Shown in pieces: positions 26,055 to 38,215 of a stretch of DNA of 64,000 bases (within the stretch, counting starts at the first letter, position 1; every line of letters begins with the position of its first letter). Both the position numbers and the translations under genes were made by a program. Below the pieces are notes generated by a model, which was not told where the DNA came from, did not search any database, and was given only the letters and a program-made list of their open reading frames with translations. This DNA comes from Pachydiplax longipennis (Eukaryota; Arthropoda; Insecta; Odonata; Libellulidae). The DNA lies in contig JAVFKF010000019.1 in assembly GCA_036926295.1 (NCBI GenBank), positions 8,114,001-8,178,000 on the forward strand. Direction: 5' to 3'.

Positions 26055-27392
26055 TCTATTGCTCTCCTAGGTCAATATTTTCAAATTGAGGACTGGAAAC
26101 TAAATGATACTGCTTTCTAAAAGGTGTTCTTTAACTAAGTGCTCTGGAAGTTTTAACGAGGATAGTCATCTAAAATTCATGAGCATATTTTATATGTTAT
26201 ATGAAACTATACAAATAAACAAAATATCTGATTTGTTCCGTTGTAATCATAAAAAGAAATAATCATTTAAATTTAAATCATTTAAAGAATACAGATTGTT
26301 GATTTTGTTGATGGATTGTGCTATTTCTATGGAACATGCCGCAAAATAACACTTCATTTCAAACCTCTTTCCAGCTCTTTTTACACACTCAATTTCTATC
26401 TTCCCCCAGGCACTTACTCAATTCCCTTTTTCTCGCCAAGATCGCAATTACTACCGCAGTCATATTTCTTCCCAAATTAAAGCCATAACAAAGAATGTCC
26501 TTGTTTAAGATCCATAAAAGAAGGAAGGTCTTGTCAAAGAGAGGCTTCTGGGCGAGAAATTTTCAGACATCAAGGGGAAACTGCTGCGAATGGGAATAGA
26601 ATCGTAGTGCAATCCTAAAGGAAAAAAACTCGTAAACGTTTTAGGTCCTTAAAGGCATTCTGATGCCTCAAGGAAAAATTTCTTATTGAGAAAATGATCG
26701 TTTGATCATACTTCAGAAAGAATCTGCTTTGATAATTTGGTTTTCGAACCTTTCCCATCATGGGAGAGTTCTATTGAGTGGTTTTATCGATTGATTTCTT
26801 GGATTTGATCTACCGATATTCGATAATATAATCCACTGCACGATTTTAATGTTGTTTTCAATGTAAATACGAAAGACGTGTTCGGTAACTGTGTTCATAT
26901 TTTGATAAGTTTATTCTGCTTAAATGATACCTAGAATGAAATGTGAAATTTAAATTATATTTAATTTTCAGGTTTTGCCTGTGTAATGAAGTTACTGTGT
27001 GCGATACAATTTAATAGGCTTGCCAAATTTACCCAAAATTATTACATTTGAGTTCAATGTAAAAAATATACATATTATATTTTATTCAGTAATCGATTCA
27101 CTTTAAAGTGAATTACTTGAGAAAATAACTCAATGTTTGAATAAATAACTAATTGCAAAATATTAAATAAATTATTAATTATGTTAATCGTTGAATCGCT
27201 AATGTAAAATCATGAAGTAATCTGCAACACTGAATTATTAATTAATGAACGTAATATTTAATAAAGTTGTTAATTATAAAGATAAAAATAACACGGCGAC
27301 CACGTTTGATTCAATTTTCTTTGCTTAAGTTTTACATATCTGAGTTTTAAAGAAGGATAGAGTCATCAAGAATCATAAAATTTCCACTCCGT
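26055..27392. other. AT-rich non-coding DNA
   Basis: No gene is seen. A small hairpin, AGGCAT/ATGCCT with a CCTT/AAGG base, sits at 26647-26673. The part 26950-27290 is very AT-rich, with recurrent TTAATTA words. Confidence 0.55.
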
Positions 27393-27426
27393 ATTTTCTA
27401 TCTTCGTCGCCAGTATTTTCTATCTT
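27393..27426. repeat. Duplicated SINE target sequence
   Basis: ATTTTCTATCTT occurs at 27393-27404 and again at 27415-27426, the latter abutting the SINE. The third copy is on the far side of the SINE (27561-27572). The 22-base spacing between the first two shows an extra local tandem duplication of the target. Confidence 0.8.
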
Positions 27427-27560
27427 CTAGTAGTAGCAGTATTTTTAAAACTGCTTCAACATCTGAGATCATTTCGCACTTGGGCTCCCACCAGGAATCT
27501 AACCCGGGACCACTTTCATCGAAGTCGAATGCGCTGCCCACATGGCTATCCGGGAACCCC
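27427..27560 (-). mobile_element. tRNA-derived SINE, family A, with target duplications
   Basis: The minus strand carries a tRNA-like head: A-box region GGATAGCCATGTGGGCAGC, middle GCATTCGACTTCGATGAAAG, and B-box region GGGTTAGATTCC within a GTCCCGGG...CCTGGTGGGAGCC context. A short conserved stretch follows (GTGCGAAATGATCTCAG), then GTTGAAGCAGTTTT, ending in a CTA/TAG trinucleotide tail. The 12-base word ATTTTCTATCTT lies immediately outside both ends (27415-27426 and 27561-27572) and is the expected LINE-mediated target duplication. It therefore fixes a full insertion of 134 bp. The B box has one change from consensus (A for C). SINEs of this type are transcribed by Pol III and moved by a partner LINE. 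Confidence 0.8.
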
Positions 27561-27572
27561 ATTTTCTATCTT

Positions 27573-29642
27573 TTCCTTATCAGCCTGACCTGTTTAATTT
27601 ACTTTACAACAATCTATTCTAAATACTTTCATAAATGCGTTTATATTACATAATATTTACGTTTACTGAAGAGATGTTTATATTTAATAGGAAGATGTAA
27701 ATCAGATGTCGGTTAGAGGATGTCCTGGCTAGAATTACTTTAGAAGAAAGAATTTAGTAAAAAATTGGACTAGATAGTTTGATAAATGTTGCAGCCTAAT
27801 CTTTGTGTGATAAGATTACATGCGATTTGATTTTCGAAACATTGGAGGAACAGGAGCTGCTTAAAGAGATTGCTGATATGCATCATAATGGGAAATTGCA
27901 TGAATACCCTCATTCATAAGAGATTCACGGGAGGTCTCTGTAGCGATAGTAAAAAGCAATTCAAGTATACGTGGGAGAAATTCCAACAACAAAATTCCTA
28001 GGGTCTATCGCTAGGCTCTGTTTGCATATTCCTCCTAAAAGGAGTGCCTTTCACCTGCTGGAAACTTTCTACTTAGTGCTTCTTCGAAAAAATGGTAGTT
28101 TACGGAGAGCATTCTCTATCCCATACTAATTCCTTGGTGCAAAAGAAAAAAGAGGCAGACAGAATTTAGGACGGCTAGGATAGAATGGCAAAGATCATAC
28201 CTACCATCGTTGAATATGTCATGGTTGCAAGTTTAAAATAATACTTCCCAAATTTCTTTAATGTATTTCGTTAGAGTACAAGTTCAATTATGCTTTGAAG
28301 GTCTTAGAAGTTAAAAGTCTTTAGTGTTGCGTTAAATTTTTTGATTTTATCGTATTATATTGAAAAACAGAAGTATCACTCAAAAACAGTTTTCAGGAGA
28401 ATTTGATATATAAATAGGATATAAATAAGAATAACGATTCTAAAGGATAATAATTATTCTTGATATGTTAAAATTTTTTTTGGTTTATTATTATTTACAA
28501 CAATGGCTATGTATCAGTTGTCAAAATTTCCCTCAAATATAATAAGGGACAAAGTTGGAAGCCATACTTGAAAAGCTCAATCCGCTAATATTTGAAAATG
28601 GCAAGGTAAAAATATATCTGTTTATCTGAGAAGAACAATATGATTTTAATTTTGATGAGAATACTTTTAAAATCGCCATAAACGAAAAATCTCTATAAAA
28701 TGTTTATTGATGTATTCAGTTATATCAATCGAACAGAAGAACTAAACACTCAGAATTCAGGTGTATTTCAGATGAAAATGCTTTTGATCTACCTCAGAAT
28801 ACTCGGTATTTTCCTGTTGAATGTTTAATTCACGTAGAGACAATGCTGTAATTATGCTATGAATTTGTATGGAGTTGAAAAGTGGAATGATAAACAAGCT
28901 AATGTTGTAGAGTTGAGGAGTAGAATGCTAAGCACCCTTTCCGCCTTACTCCAAGTGGCCCTCGTTTTATTCCAGTCGGGATTCAAAAAGGCGAAAGGGA
29001 AATTTTTTTATCATTTCCGAAAATTTTAATTTTATTCTCTTTGTATTCGCTCAGGGACTTTCCCTTTAAGGTAACAAAAATTAAATCTAAAACTAAGGAA
29101 ATGGGATTAGGCTTTGCTTTGCATTCTGGGATGCACAACAAAAATAAGTACAAAAACAGAGAGGTAAAAGTTTAAGACGTGTTCAGATTGAACATTTTAT
29201 ATATTAATTTAATTAATCAACTGTACAATTAATTATATTATTATGCATTCTTTGAAATTCCCAAAAATTGAAGGATCTGAGTCCGAACCCAATTCACGTC
29301 GTAATCTATCATTTCTCTTAAATCTACGAGCCTAGCAGGGGCCTTGGTGCATTCATATAGAGCATTCAAAGATGATGCCATTGTAGAAAGTTTTCGTAAA
29401 AATCAAATTTCAAATAGAATAAGCAATATCCCGTGCTGATCCGTTACAAACGGAACCAGAACGTAAACCCCACATGAAAGATCGAGAAATCGTGTTAGAT
29501 TGCACACAGAAAGCTCACGTATTGAAATCTGTCTGTCGGAAAATCATATTAGACGTTAGTTAGGAATGGGTGAGCCAAGACCATGAGAAGATTGTACGAC
29601 AATGCATCAAAATCTTGATCATCCACTGAATGCTTCGAATAG
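27573..29642. other. Non-coding DNA, no gene seen
   Basis: Mostly AT-rich. The parts 27930-28220 and 29280-29600 are somewhat less so. No recognisable domain, repeat terminus or RNA motif was found. Confidence 0.5.
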
Positions 29643-29773
29643 CACCAACGGATTATCCGAAAGATGTAATAAGATTTGGAATGCCTGCGGCCAATTCGGC
29701 GCTACGAGATGTGGTGAAAGGAAGAACCTTTTGTTACGTTGGCAATCAGCATTTGGTGGGCACTACGGTTGGG
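29643..29773 (+). CDS. Weak candidate internal exon, product unknown
   Basis: A frame running across this interval is bounded by an AG (29641-29642) and by GTAGGT starting at 29774, a good donor. The conceptual peptide (APTDYPKDVIRFGMPAANSA, then LRDVVKGRTFCYVGNQHLVG and TTVG) has a balanced composition unlike the Phe/Ile/Leu/Lys-rich shadow frames nearby, and the DNA is less AT-rich. I recognise no family. The upstream pyrimidine tract is poor, the frame also continues past the donor, and another frame is open across the same bases (29602-29994). No partner exon was found. It may be an exon of a gene that extends beyond the window, a fragment of a mobile element, or chance. Confidence 0.2.
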
Positions 29774-32700
29774 GTAGGTTTATTTGTATGTTGCCTTCTC
29801 GGTCCCAGAAGGGTCATCAAGAGAGGGAAAAGGGGCAGAAAGGGGAGGAGAAGGGATCCGTAACAAAATCAAATGAAAAAAGGAGAACTGTTGCGAAGAG
29901 AATGCCTACAAGAGGTCTCTGTTTGAAAAGAGCTATTCTTCCGCAAAAATTGCCTTCTTTCGTCCCCCTAATTTCTAAGAATTCTTTTCCTTAATATAAT
30001 AACTGTGGCATAGTCAGTGGTTATCGCAGAATTTGCAGGACATTTTCAGGACTGATACATAGATTTTTATTGTTTAAGTACAATATATTACATAGTATGC
30101 ATGAATAATTTGTACAAAAAGTACAGAAAGTACCCATCGATACAGAAAAATTATTTGTTGTTTCTTTTCCCTTAAAATGATAACGGCTGGTTAAACGAAG
30201 ATAAAGAGCACAACAAAATTAACAAGAACAATAACATTAAAATAAAGAACAGAAAATTAATAATATTCAATCAGCACAACACTGAAACTCCAACAACATA
30301 ATTATTGAAAGTCTAATATTTATTTGTAACTGATAATAATGCGAGAATTCATACCTTATCTCTGAATTTGGATAATAAGGCGCAAGAAATTTGAAAATAT
30401 TATTGTAAAATGAACAGTCAATGAAATTATTGCCCTTAAGAGATGCTTCAAGGGAAAAGGAGTCCACTACATAGAAGAAAATGTGCATTGAACATCACTT
30501 TTTGTCAACTGCAAAAGGATTAATGGCAGATCAGTTTTAAAATGTTTAAAATACATACTTCTAAAATAGTTCTGATTTGACTCAGTATTAATGAAAAACA
30601 GTCGATACGGTGATACTGAAGATCCTAGAAATTGCCTCTTTTTTGTTAAATCAATAATCTATCTAGATGAGAAAATTGATAAACTGATTTAAACAACTAT
30701 TTCTACTGGTAATTTTGGGAAATATTGGATTTAGCGTTTTCATTGGACCCCTTTTCTTCTTTCCATTTTCGTTTAATCCGGAAAAAGCAAAAAATATCCG
30801 GATTCCAGTTGACTTGAATGAAAAATTTGAATATGCTAATTCGTAGGCTTTAACCAGCATCGAGATAGCACTCAGTGTGGTAACGATCTTGCATTACAAT
30901 CGAAGGGCATGGAGGTTACTCTGGTGAGTTTCAGCGGCGACAACTATTAGTATTTCAAGTTCAAAATCTAGTTCAGAACCTTTCATGGTTGATGGTGATG
31001 TTTCCAGAAACCAACTATGAGACAGTGAAAATCGTGGTATCTTCTAGTAGTACGAGCTTATTTTATCTATATAGTAGTTCAGAAATTGCCGACACTTTTT
31101 CACATTATGCGAATTCGGTTCGGTGGATTAAAGGTTTCTAGTGTGTAACTGTTACAATCTGCCAGAATATGGATAGATATTATATTTCGTTTGTTGGTGT
31201 ACAGATATTTCAAGAACAGGGTTTTTTGTGTTTGTCGTGATTCTTCTCACATCCTTTATATGTTGGATTTATGAACACTGAGGAAGTGGATGGCCATTCG
31301 TATGCTAGGTGAGTTAAGAACAAAAATCGCCAAAAGTTCAGGGCAATCTATCTTACATAACAAAATAATTTTTTAATATTAATTTTTTGAATATTCGCGT
31401 ATTGAAATCCTCTCAATTCACAATTATATAACCAAACCTTTGATTAGATATTTTAATTTTCAATTACGGTATTTTCATTAGATTTTTCAGATGATTTTCA
31501 CGAAAAACTTTTATTTTGCCATACACTTGTAAGGACTTACAATACTATTTTCTTTCGACACCCTTTGGCTTGTAAAATGGAGAGACTCGAAATTTCACAA
31601 AAGCAAGGTCAAACCGTTGCCTCTATATTCGGAGTAAATATTGACGTTCAACATTGCTGTAGATTGTTTAGAAACATCTGAAGACAGAATAGCATCATTT
31701 GAATGCGGGCCGTTTACATTCAACTCAATGGTATTCTCTAGTTTCCTCTGTTCCCCTTTTGCATAAAATACAGCATACAAGAAACATACTATGATGCATC
31801 CACCATTACGGAAACCTGTTTTCTAAATTGATATAGAAGGTGATTTATTCTGATTTAAAGATCAGAAGTACTTTTACAACGAAAGAAGCTCTTAGGTACG
31901 AATTTAAGACGCATTTTTCGAAAATAAAAGCCATACAATTTTGTTTCAAAAGATCTCGTGAAAAATAAAAAGAAATAAAAAATTCAGCACTGGTTTTAAT
32001 TTTCGGTTTCCATCACAGTTAGTGTACGTGATAAAATGCTATATTTAAAAATACGGTATCATACGACTATCAACATTGTAATCATAGCACTCACGTAGCT
32101 TATATTCTATCTGATACTCTTCATTAGAAAGATTAGCTTAATTCCACTAGAGTCGGATTTTGAATTACGATTGTAAGTCTTCTCAGTCATTTTTAGGATA
32201 CAGAAATCATTGCAATGGTCGATTTTACTCGAATGTAAAAGGATACCAACTATGAAGTATTTTGAGGCTGTTGAACTTAAGGGGTAAAATTTTCTATTAT
32301 TACTGATTTAACATCAGTTGATATTCTATAAATTGGTATTTAATATATGGAATATTATTTTTCGTCTCTTTCCTTAAAACATGTATTTCTTTGTTTTATT
32401 TTCCATTCGAATTTTGAAATTTTCTTCTAATTTTCTTTGACTTTTCTATATTTCATAAGTAACTGTATTATATTGTTTTTATGCAATGCTATTGTAGGTA
32501 TATAAACCCTTTTTTTCTGCGAGCTTTCACGTTGCTTTTTCCTGTTTATCTTAACTTAATATATTTCCCCATCCCTACTCTCCTTTATTTTTTTCGTTAA
32601 TTCTTGAAAGTAGTAAATATAAGAGGATACAAGAAGTTATGTGTAAGAGAGGCCCATATGAGCCAAGCCTCACCAATAAAGAGTCTATCTATCTTCTATT

Positions 32701-34084
32701 TTATTTTCCAAAAAATGCGAGCGATTTCTAAAGAGAAACCCACATTTACCTAAAATTCTCTAGATACATATTCCTCCTCCTTTTTCAAAATTAATTTCCT
32801 TAACCTGCAATGCGTTATCGTGAACGTGCACGCCACGAAATTTACGAAGTGGAAAGAGGAGTGTTTTTCATACCAGGGAGATATTAGGAAGACCTGAATT
32901 CCTTAATGCCTACCTGAGAGATTCAGCGGATAACGTGGAATTCTTCGTACGCTTAAAAAGGATATAAAACAGTCATGAGAGAGGTTTGTTGATCTCATCC
33001 ATAAGCTGAATGAAAGTATATTGTATGTGATGCTACGTGCATAATTTGGTTTAGATGTAGTGGAAGTTACAAACTATAACCACCCATGAATGAATAGCAA
33101 GTGTCCTATTATTCTTTATGCCGAGAAAATAAATTGAATAGAAATTAAATTCTTCCTTAATTTAACCTAGAGTAAAATAAAATTTTATTCTGGAATATCC
33201 GTATTAGGGTAATTCACTCTAAATAACTTATTAAAAATCACGAAAGACAAATATGATACCAATAGTTATCATATATCTAAACATTATAGTATTGCATATA
33301 TCCTTTGTATTTCTTCTGGAAATTTTAGTTTTTAGATACTGGAATGCTTTTTCTTGAGTACTTAATCTTACCTAAAAAGTTTCCTTCCCAGTTGTTTTAA
33401 GAGAAAAATCTACTATGGTAAATACATGCGACCCTTAGAAATGTCATTTTGGAAGTGGTGAGAAAATGTTAGAAGTTTCTGACTGATAAATGACAATGCA
33501 TTAATGAGGAAAACTTATCTACAAACTTGGAAAATGATAAATATTTATTCCTCTGACAGAAGTTAAAAGCTAGCTACAACAAATGGGGATGTTACGCCTA
33601 GGCTTATATTTTGCATGCAAGTGTTGAAACTGCGTATTTTATGGTGCCATTTGTAACATTCCATGATTACTTAAGAGTTTCATGGTTAGAATGGTTTGCT
33701 CCGTACCCGAGGAGATGGCCGAAGGAAATAAAAACTTCAGCCTTTCACGCGAATCATGGAGAGTCAAAAGGGTGGAAGCAATAAAAATGAAGGTATGTCT
33801 GTTCTGAAGGCTGAAGCTTCGGCTCTTTTACTGCCAACAGAAACTGCACGAACACCTTCCTCTTGAAAACAAAAGAAAGCGGCTCTAATGCTAAAAATAT
33901 ACAAACTCAACATGGGAAGGCTTTACTTCGCAGAAGGCCGTAATCATGGGAATGAAACACTTCGTATACTTCCACAGAATGCTAGATTAAATACGACTTA
34001 TTCCGCTAGTGATAAGTTATCATCACCATCATTTCTTCTTTCTTCCGTGTATATACAATGTAGTTGTATTAAACAAAATAAATT
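29774..34084. other. Non-coding DNA, no gene seen
   Basis: A purine-rich G/A stretch lies at 29820-29890. The rest is AT-rich with short chance frames. No SINE head was found here. Confidence 0.5.
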
Positions 34085-34446
34085 ATTCATTTTTAAAGAA
34101 AATGGGGTAATAAATTACGAGATGCATCGCGGTGAACTTCATAGATCCGAGCGGGGGCGCCGAGGGCACGGCACCACTTCCACGACGCGCGCCCACTATT
34201 AGGGATGGATCTCGAAAACCCCTGTGCGGGTATAATGAATATTTCACGAAAATCAAATTTGATGTCTTAGTATGTATTGATAAAATAATAGAGACAGTTC
34301 AAAAATGGGAAACCTCCCCAATCGCCAGTGATGCCTGTAAAAAGGCCAAAACTGATGAAATTTATGAACTTCAAGTGCGATGCGGCAAGTCTTTTCTATA
34401 TCCGAATCTAGTAATATTTTTAGCAATTTATTTTCTAATCGAATAG
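34085..34446 (+). other. GC-rich patch with overlapping open frames, origin unknown
   Basis: Bases 34125-34200 are strikingly GC-rich (GAGCGGGGGCGCCGAGGGCA and similar), then the sequence returns to average. Two frames overlap here: one ends at 34202, and another starts with ATG at 34132 and runs 104 codons to 34446. The latter reads as a low-complexity Pro/Arg/Gly start, then a more protein-like stretch with acidic and lysine residues (TKIKFDVLVCIDKIIETVQK). I do not recognise a family. A decayed transposon gene is possible. Confidence 0.2.
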
Positions 34447-37400
34447 AACAATTTCAGGGGCATCCCGAAGAAATTCAACCTTTCAACAACTTAGGACCAC
34501 CCTAATATACATACTGTGAGATACGGGTTATACGTATAAAACTTAACTTTCGATACACTCAACTACCTTAAATCAATTCCCATTGACAGGCCTTACAAGT
34601 CCTCCAGGTATTGTAAATAACATCTTAGATATTGCTATGAATTGGTAATTTGGCGCCGTTTTCTTTCTTGTTTTTCCTACTTTATCTACTACATTAGCCG
34701 GAAAAGGTGTCTTCTAATTTATTATAAAAATGAGCAAAGAACCGAAGAGCTTGAAGATGAAAGCAATGAAGAGTAGTTGAAGAATAATAATATAAAATGC
34801 TATGCCATTTTTCCTTAAGTTTCCTTTAATAGTCGACAATAAAAACGAACTTGAACGTTTCTCGAGAAGTACAAATAACGAGAAACACAATATGTAAAAT
34901 TTTCTGAATAATCATGCGAAGTCTTAAGACACGAGATAAATAATAGCAATTTTCGTCCTCTTGGCCAGCTTTTCTCGATTCTAGCCCACTATGGAGTGCT
35001 AGAGAGTTGAATGAAAGTTAGTTTTTCTCAAATATAGGTATACATTTCATATTCAATAGATATTCCCGTTAATTCATCAACTAAGGTTATAGGCCCAAGG
35101 ATTAATTAGCAGATTCCCAAGCCGTCCTATCCCATATCAGTCGCTTTATTCCCCGTTTCTCGACTTAAGTCTTACTATAATACTTCTTTCCTTTCATTCT
35201 ATTTTCATAAGATTATCGTACCTTAATGTGTTACCGATTAAATTTTCTCTGTGCGTAATTAACTTGTTTCTCTCAATTAATTTATTATTTGAATGGATTC
35301 CTTATCAATTACTAGGTCCGCCCAAATTACCGCAATTACTTTTTAGCTCCGAGACCCATAATTTTTTGCTTTTTTCTCTCACATGTTCCATTGCGTTTTA
35401 CATTTTAGCCTTATTCGTATAACTGCTAAATTTTTCCATCTTAAAACTCTCTTTTCTTCGTATAGTGGGTATCTTCAGGCACCCTGGTGATCTTAGGTAA
35501 GTTTATTTCCTTAGGATCCATTTTATACGAAAGCTAAATTTTAGTTTATTTAGGATGACCTGTATCTCATGCGACGAAGTAGCATTAGTTGCATTAGATT
35601 TATAGTTTTATAGGCATTTTAGTTGATGCTTTTTGGCATCGGGATTCATAATCGAACAGAGGAATTAACACTGTTTCCATGGCATCGATTTCCAGCTCAC
35701 ACGGTAGCTGATGTATACTAAATATGGTTATAGAATCCGAAAATTCATACAAGGATTCGCGATTCGATTTAATCACAGATTCTATTGGATTCCCGGCGGA
35801 GCCCACCTGAAAATTACGACAATTTGGAGAGCAGGTGATTCAAAATTCCAGCGGAACACAATTCACAATGCAGTCATTAATAAGGGTCCCCTTCTTCACA
35901 TTGGAGCGTCAGAATGTTAATTTATGAATCAATCGTTAATGACTTAGCGGCAAAGAGAATGCATAATTCAAAACCCTACCAAGGGTTTATTTAGGCGAAT
36001 AGGTACGATACACGAAGATTAGTATGCATCGAACTAGAAAGGGAGGACTAAATTTCGCGAGAATGAATTCAACCGGATTACAAACTCATGAAATTATACC
36101 TTCATTTCCGATGAGAATAATGTAGGAGTAGGATGTGCAAAAAGGAAAAAAATTAAAACAATTTCAGGAATAAGAGGAAGCTTACACGAGTAAAATGAAT
36201 GACTAACCATTCAGAGAAATACAAAATGTCTCTCATGAAACTGTGAACCTCTACTGAGCTGTGGATTAAGAAACTTCCGTAGAAGTGGATAATACTATGT
36301 ATTTTACGTGGGAGTTTTGCTCATCAAGCCGATTATGGTATCTCAGGAAACGCATTTCAACAAAAATATCTATGCTTGAAAAAATGCAGTGAAATATGCT
36401 TTATGAGATTGAGTTTATTGGTGGAATTTAATGTTTAAATGCATTTAATCATTTTCGACGACCAAATGTAAAACGCAGAAAATATATTATGTAGCATAAT
36501 GAGCGAATTCAACCTTTGAATGAAAATCAGGCCGTTATATATTTGTGAATAAGTTAGTTGTAATGTACTAGTTGATACAAGAAATTAAAACATACTTAAA
36601 ATATTGCTGCTTGAAATTCATCGGGGTATCCCATCAAATAGACATTAGGTTCTTTTATGATGAACTTCTTTCAAATAATTAGGTAATAAACGCAATCTTT
36701 GGAAAAAATTTCATTATATGTATTTGAGTTAAAATATATTTGAGTTTTGGTTACAATATATTAAAATTAGGTGTTCCCAGTGAAATTTCAAAACAATGAA
36801 GCGAAAAAGAATATATTTGATTTTAATCTATACTTAAGCTGTTGATTGAGAAAAGGAGCATCAGTCAATTTTAATATTTTTGATGCTTTACTGAACTACA
36901 GCTAGTTCAATAAGCACCGCGATTTGAAAATTTTCTATAAAAACTCTGAAGGTAATCTCTTGCTATAATTTTCTTCCGAAGCTCTGTTTGCAGGTTCAAC
37001 TCTTCAGCGAATTTAAGTTGGCCTTTTGAAAAAGGTAGATCGTCCTATTGAAATTTAAACGACCCGTAAAAGCAGAATTGAACTCAGTTATTGTAGCGAA
37101 ATAACCCCGAAAAGTTTTGCGTACCCAAAATTTGTAATCACAGAGAGAGCAGAGCAGACTCAATTCTGGAAACCAAAGCGATTTTTCCATAATTGGAAAC
37201 GGCGAACACCAATATTACCATCGGTATCCAGATGAATGCATTACATGGCATAACCCGTTTTACAGGCAGCCAAAGAGGCAGTGGAGATATCTGTCAGAAA
37301 TTGTTGATCACATTCGAATAGAAATAGGATGCTTACATACACTCATGTATATTTTAAAGTAAAATGTCAATTTTACTTCATCTAGAAGAATTTACCTCTC

Positions 37401-38054
37401 TCTATGTAGTCTCACTTAAATATGAATCATAGCTCCATTGTAATGGCAGTATATTTTATAAATCAGCACGTTGCTTTTCTCACCAAAGCTTGGCGACTTA
37501 AGTTTTAGATTCATTTATAGTCTTTTTCTTTATAAATATCGGATACTTTCTTTTCGGTAGTTATCATTTCTATGAGGATTTTCATAAGGACTTTTCTCCT
37601 AGGGCCTCTATATTATACTTGAATACTAACTATAATTGAATACTTTACTCCTCGGTACTATATATTTGAATACTAACCTACACGTTGTTGGTCTCAATTT
37701 TTTTAAGAAATTATTTTACGAGAGGAAATTTCATTTGCTTTCCTTTTTGGATTGAGTCTATTAAAGTTGCCATCTCGTAGAGAGAGTCGTAGCAGTGACC
37801 CTGATGAATGTAGTTTATGCTTCTTATTAAGCCCACCTCACCGGGGAAGTTTTTAAAGTGTACATGAGAAAAATAGGGCGACTGCTCAGGATAGACTCAA
37901 CCTCTGCCTTTATGATTTCGTTTGAATGTTATCTAAAATGTAAATAGATTTCTCTTTGTATTTTATATTGCTTATACCCATATATGTGGATGGTGCCATC
38001 TGTGAATGAATTATAACTTCCATATTAAACAACGATTTGGTGATTAAATAGTAA
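34447..38054. other. Non-coding DNA, no gene seen
   Basis: AT-rich throughout, with a slightly less AT-rich stretch at 35630-36110. A weak stem AGCATCA/TGATGCT lies at 36857-36887. The word TGAATAC recurs irregularly around 37618-37675. There is no coding evidence. Confidence 0.55.
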
Positions 38055-38215
38055 CATTTTAAAAGTGCTTCGACAGCTGAGGTAATTTCGTATTTGAGCC
38101 CCCACCGGGTACCGAACTCGGGACCGATTTTTCCATAATCGAACACGTTGCCCTCTTGGCTATCCAGAGGCGGATGCATACAAATTGAATTAAAAACATT
38201 CATATGAGAGAGAAA
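38055..38215 (-). mobile_element. tRNA-derived SINE, family A, with 5' leader
   Basis: On the minus strand the head reads CTGGATAGCCAAGAGGGCAA (A-box region), then GTGTTCGATTATGG, then GTCCCGAGTTCGGTACCCGG (B-box region). Next come GGGGGCTC and the family-specific ACGAAATTACCTCAGCTGTC followed by GAAGCACTTTTAAAATG. Upstream of the head, bases 38162-38215 form a leader (TTTCTCTCTCATATGAATG, then TTAATTCAATTTG) that recurs at the 53.7 kb copy but not at 27.5 or 41.3 kb. No clear target duplication was found. The B box carries two changes, so Pol III activity is doubtful. Confidence 0.7.

Noticed and set aside
29602..29994. 130-codon plus-strand frame overlapping the candidate exon
   Set aside because: Its second half is an artefact of a purine-rich G/A stretch coding mostly Lys, Arg, Glu and Gly. 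The other frame gives the more protein-like peptide.
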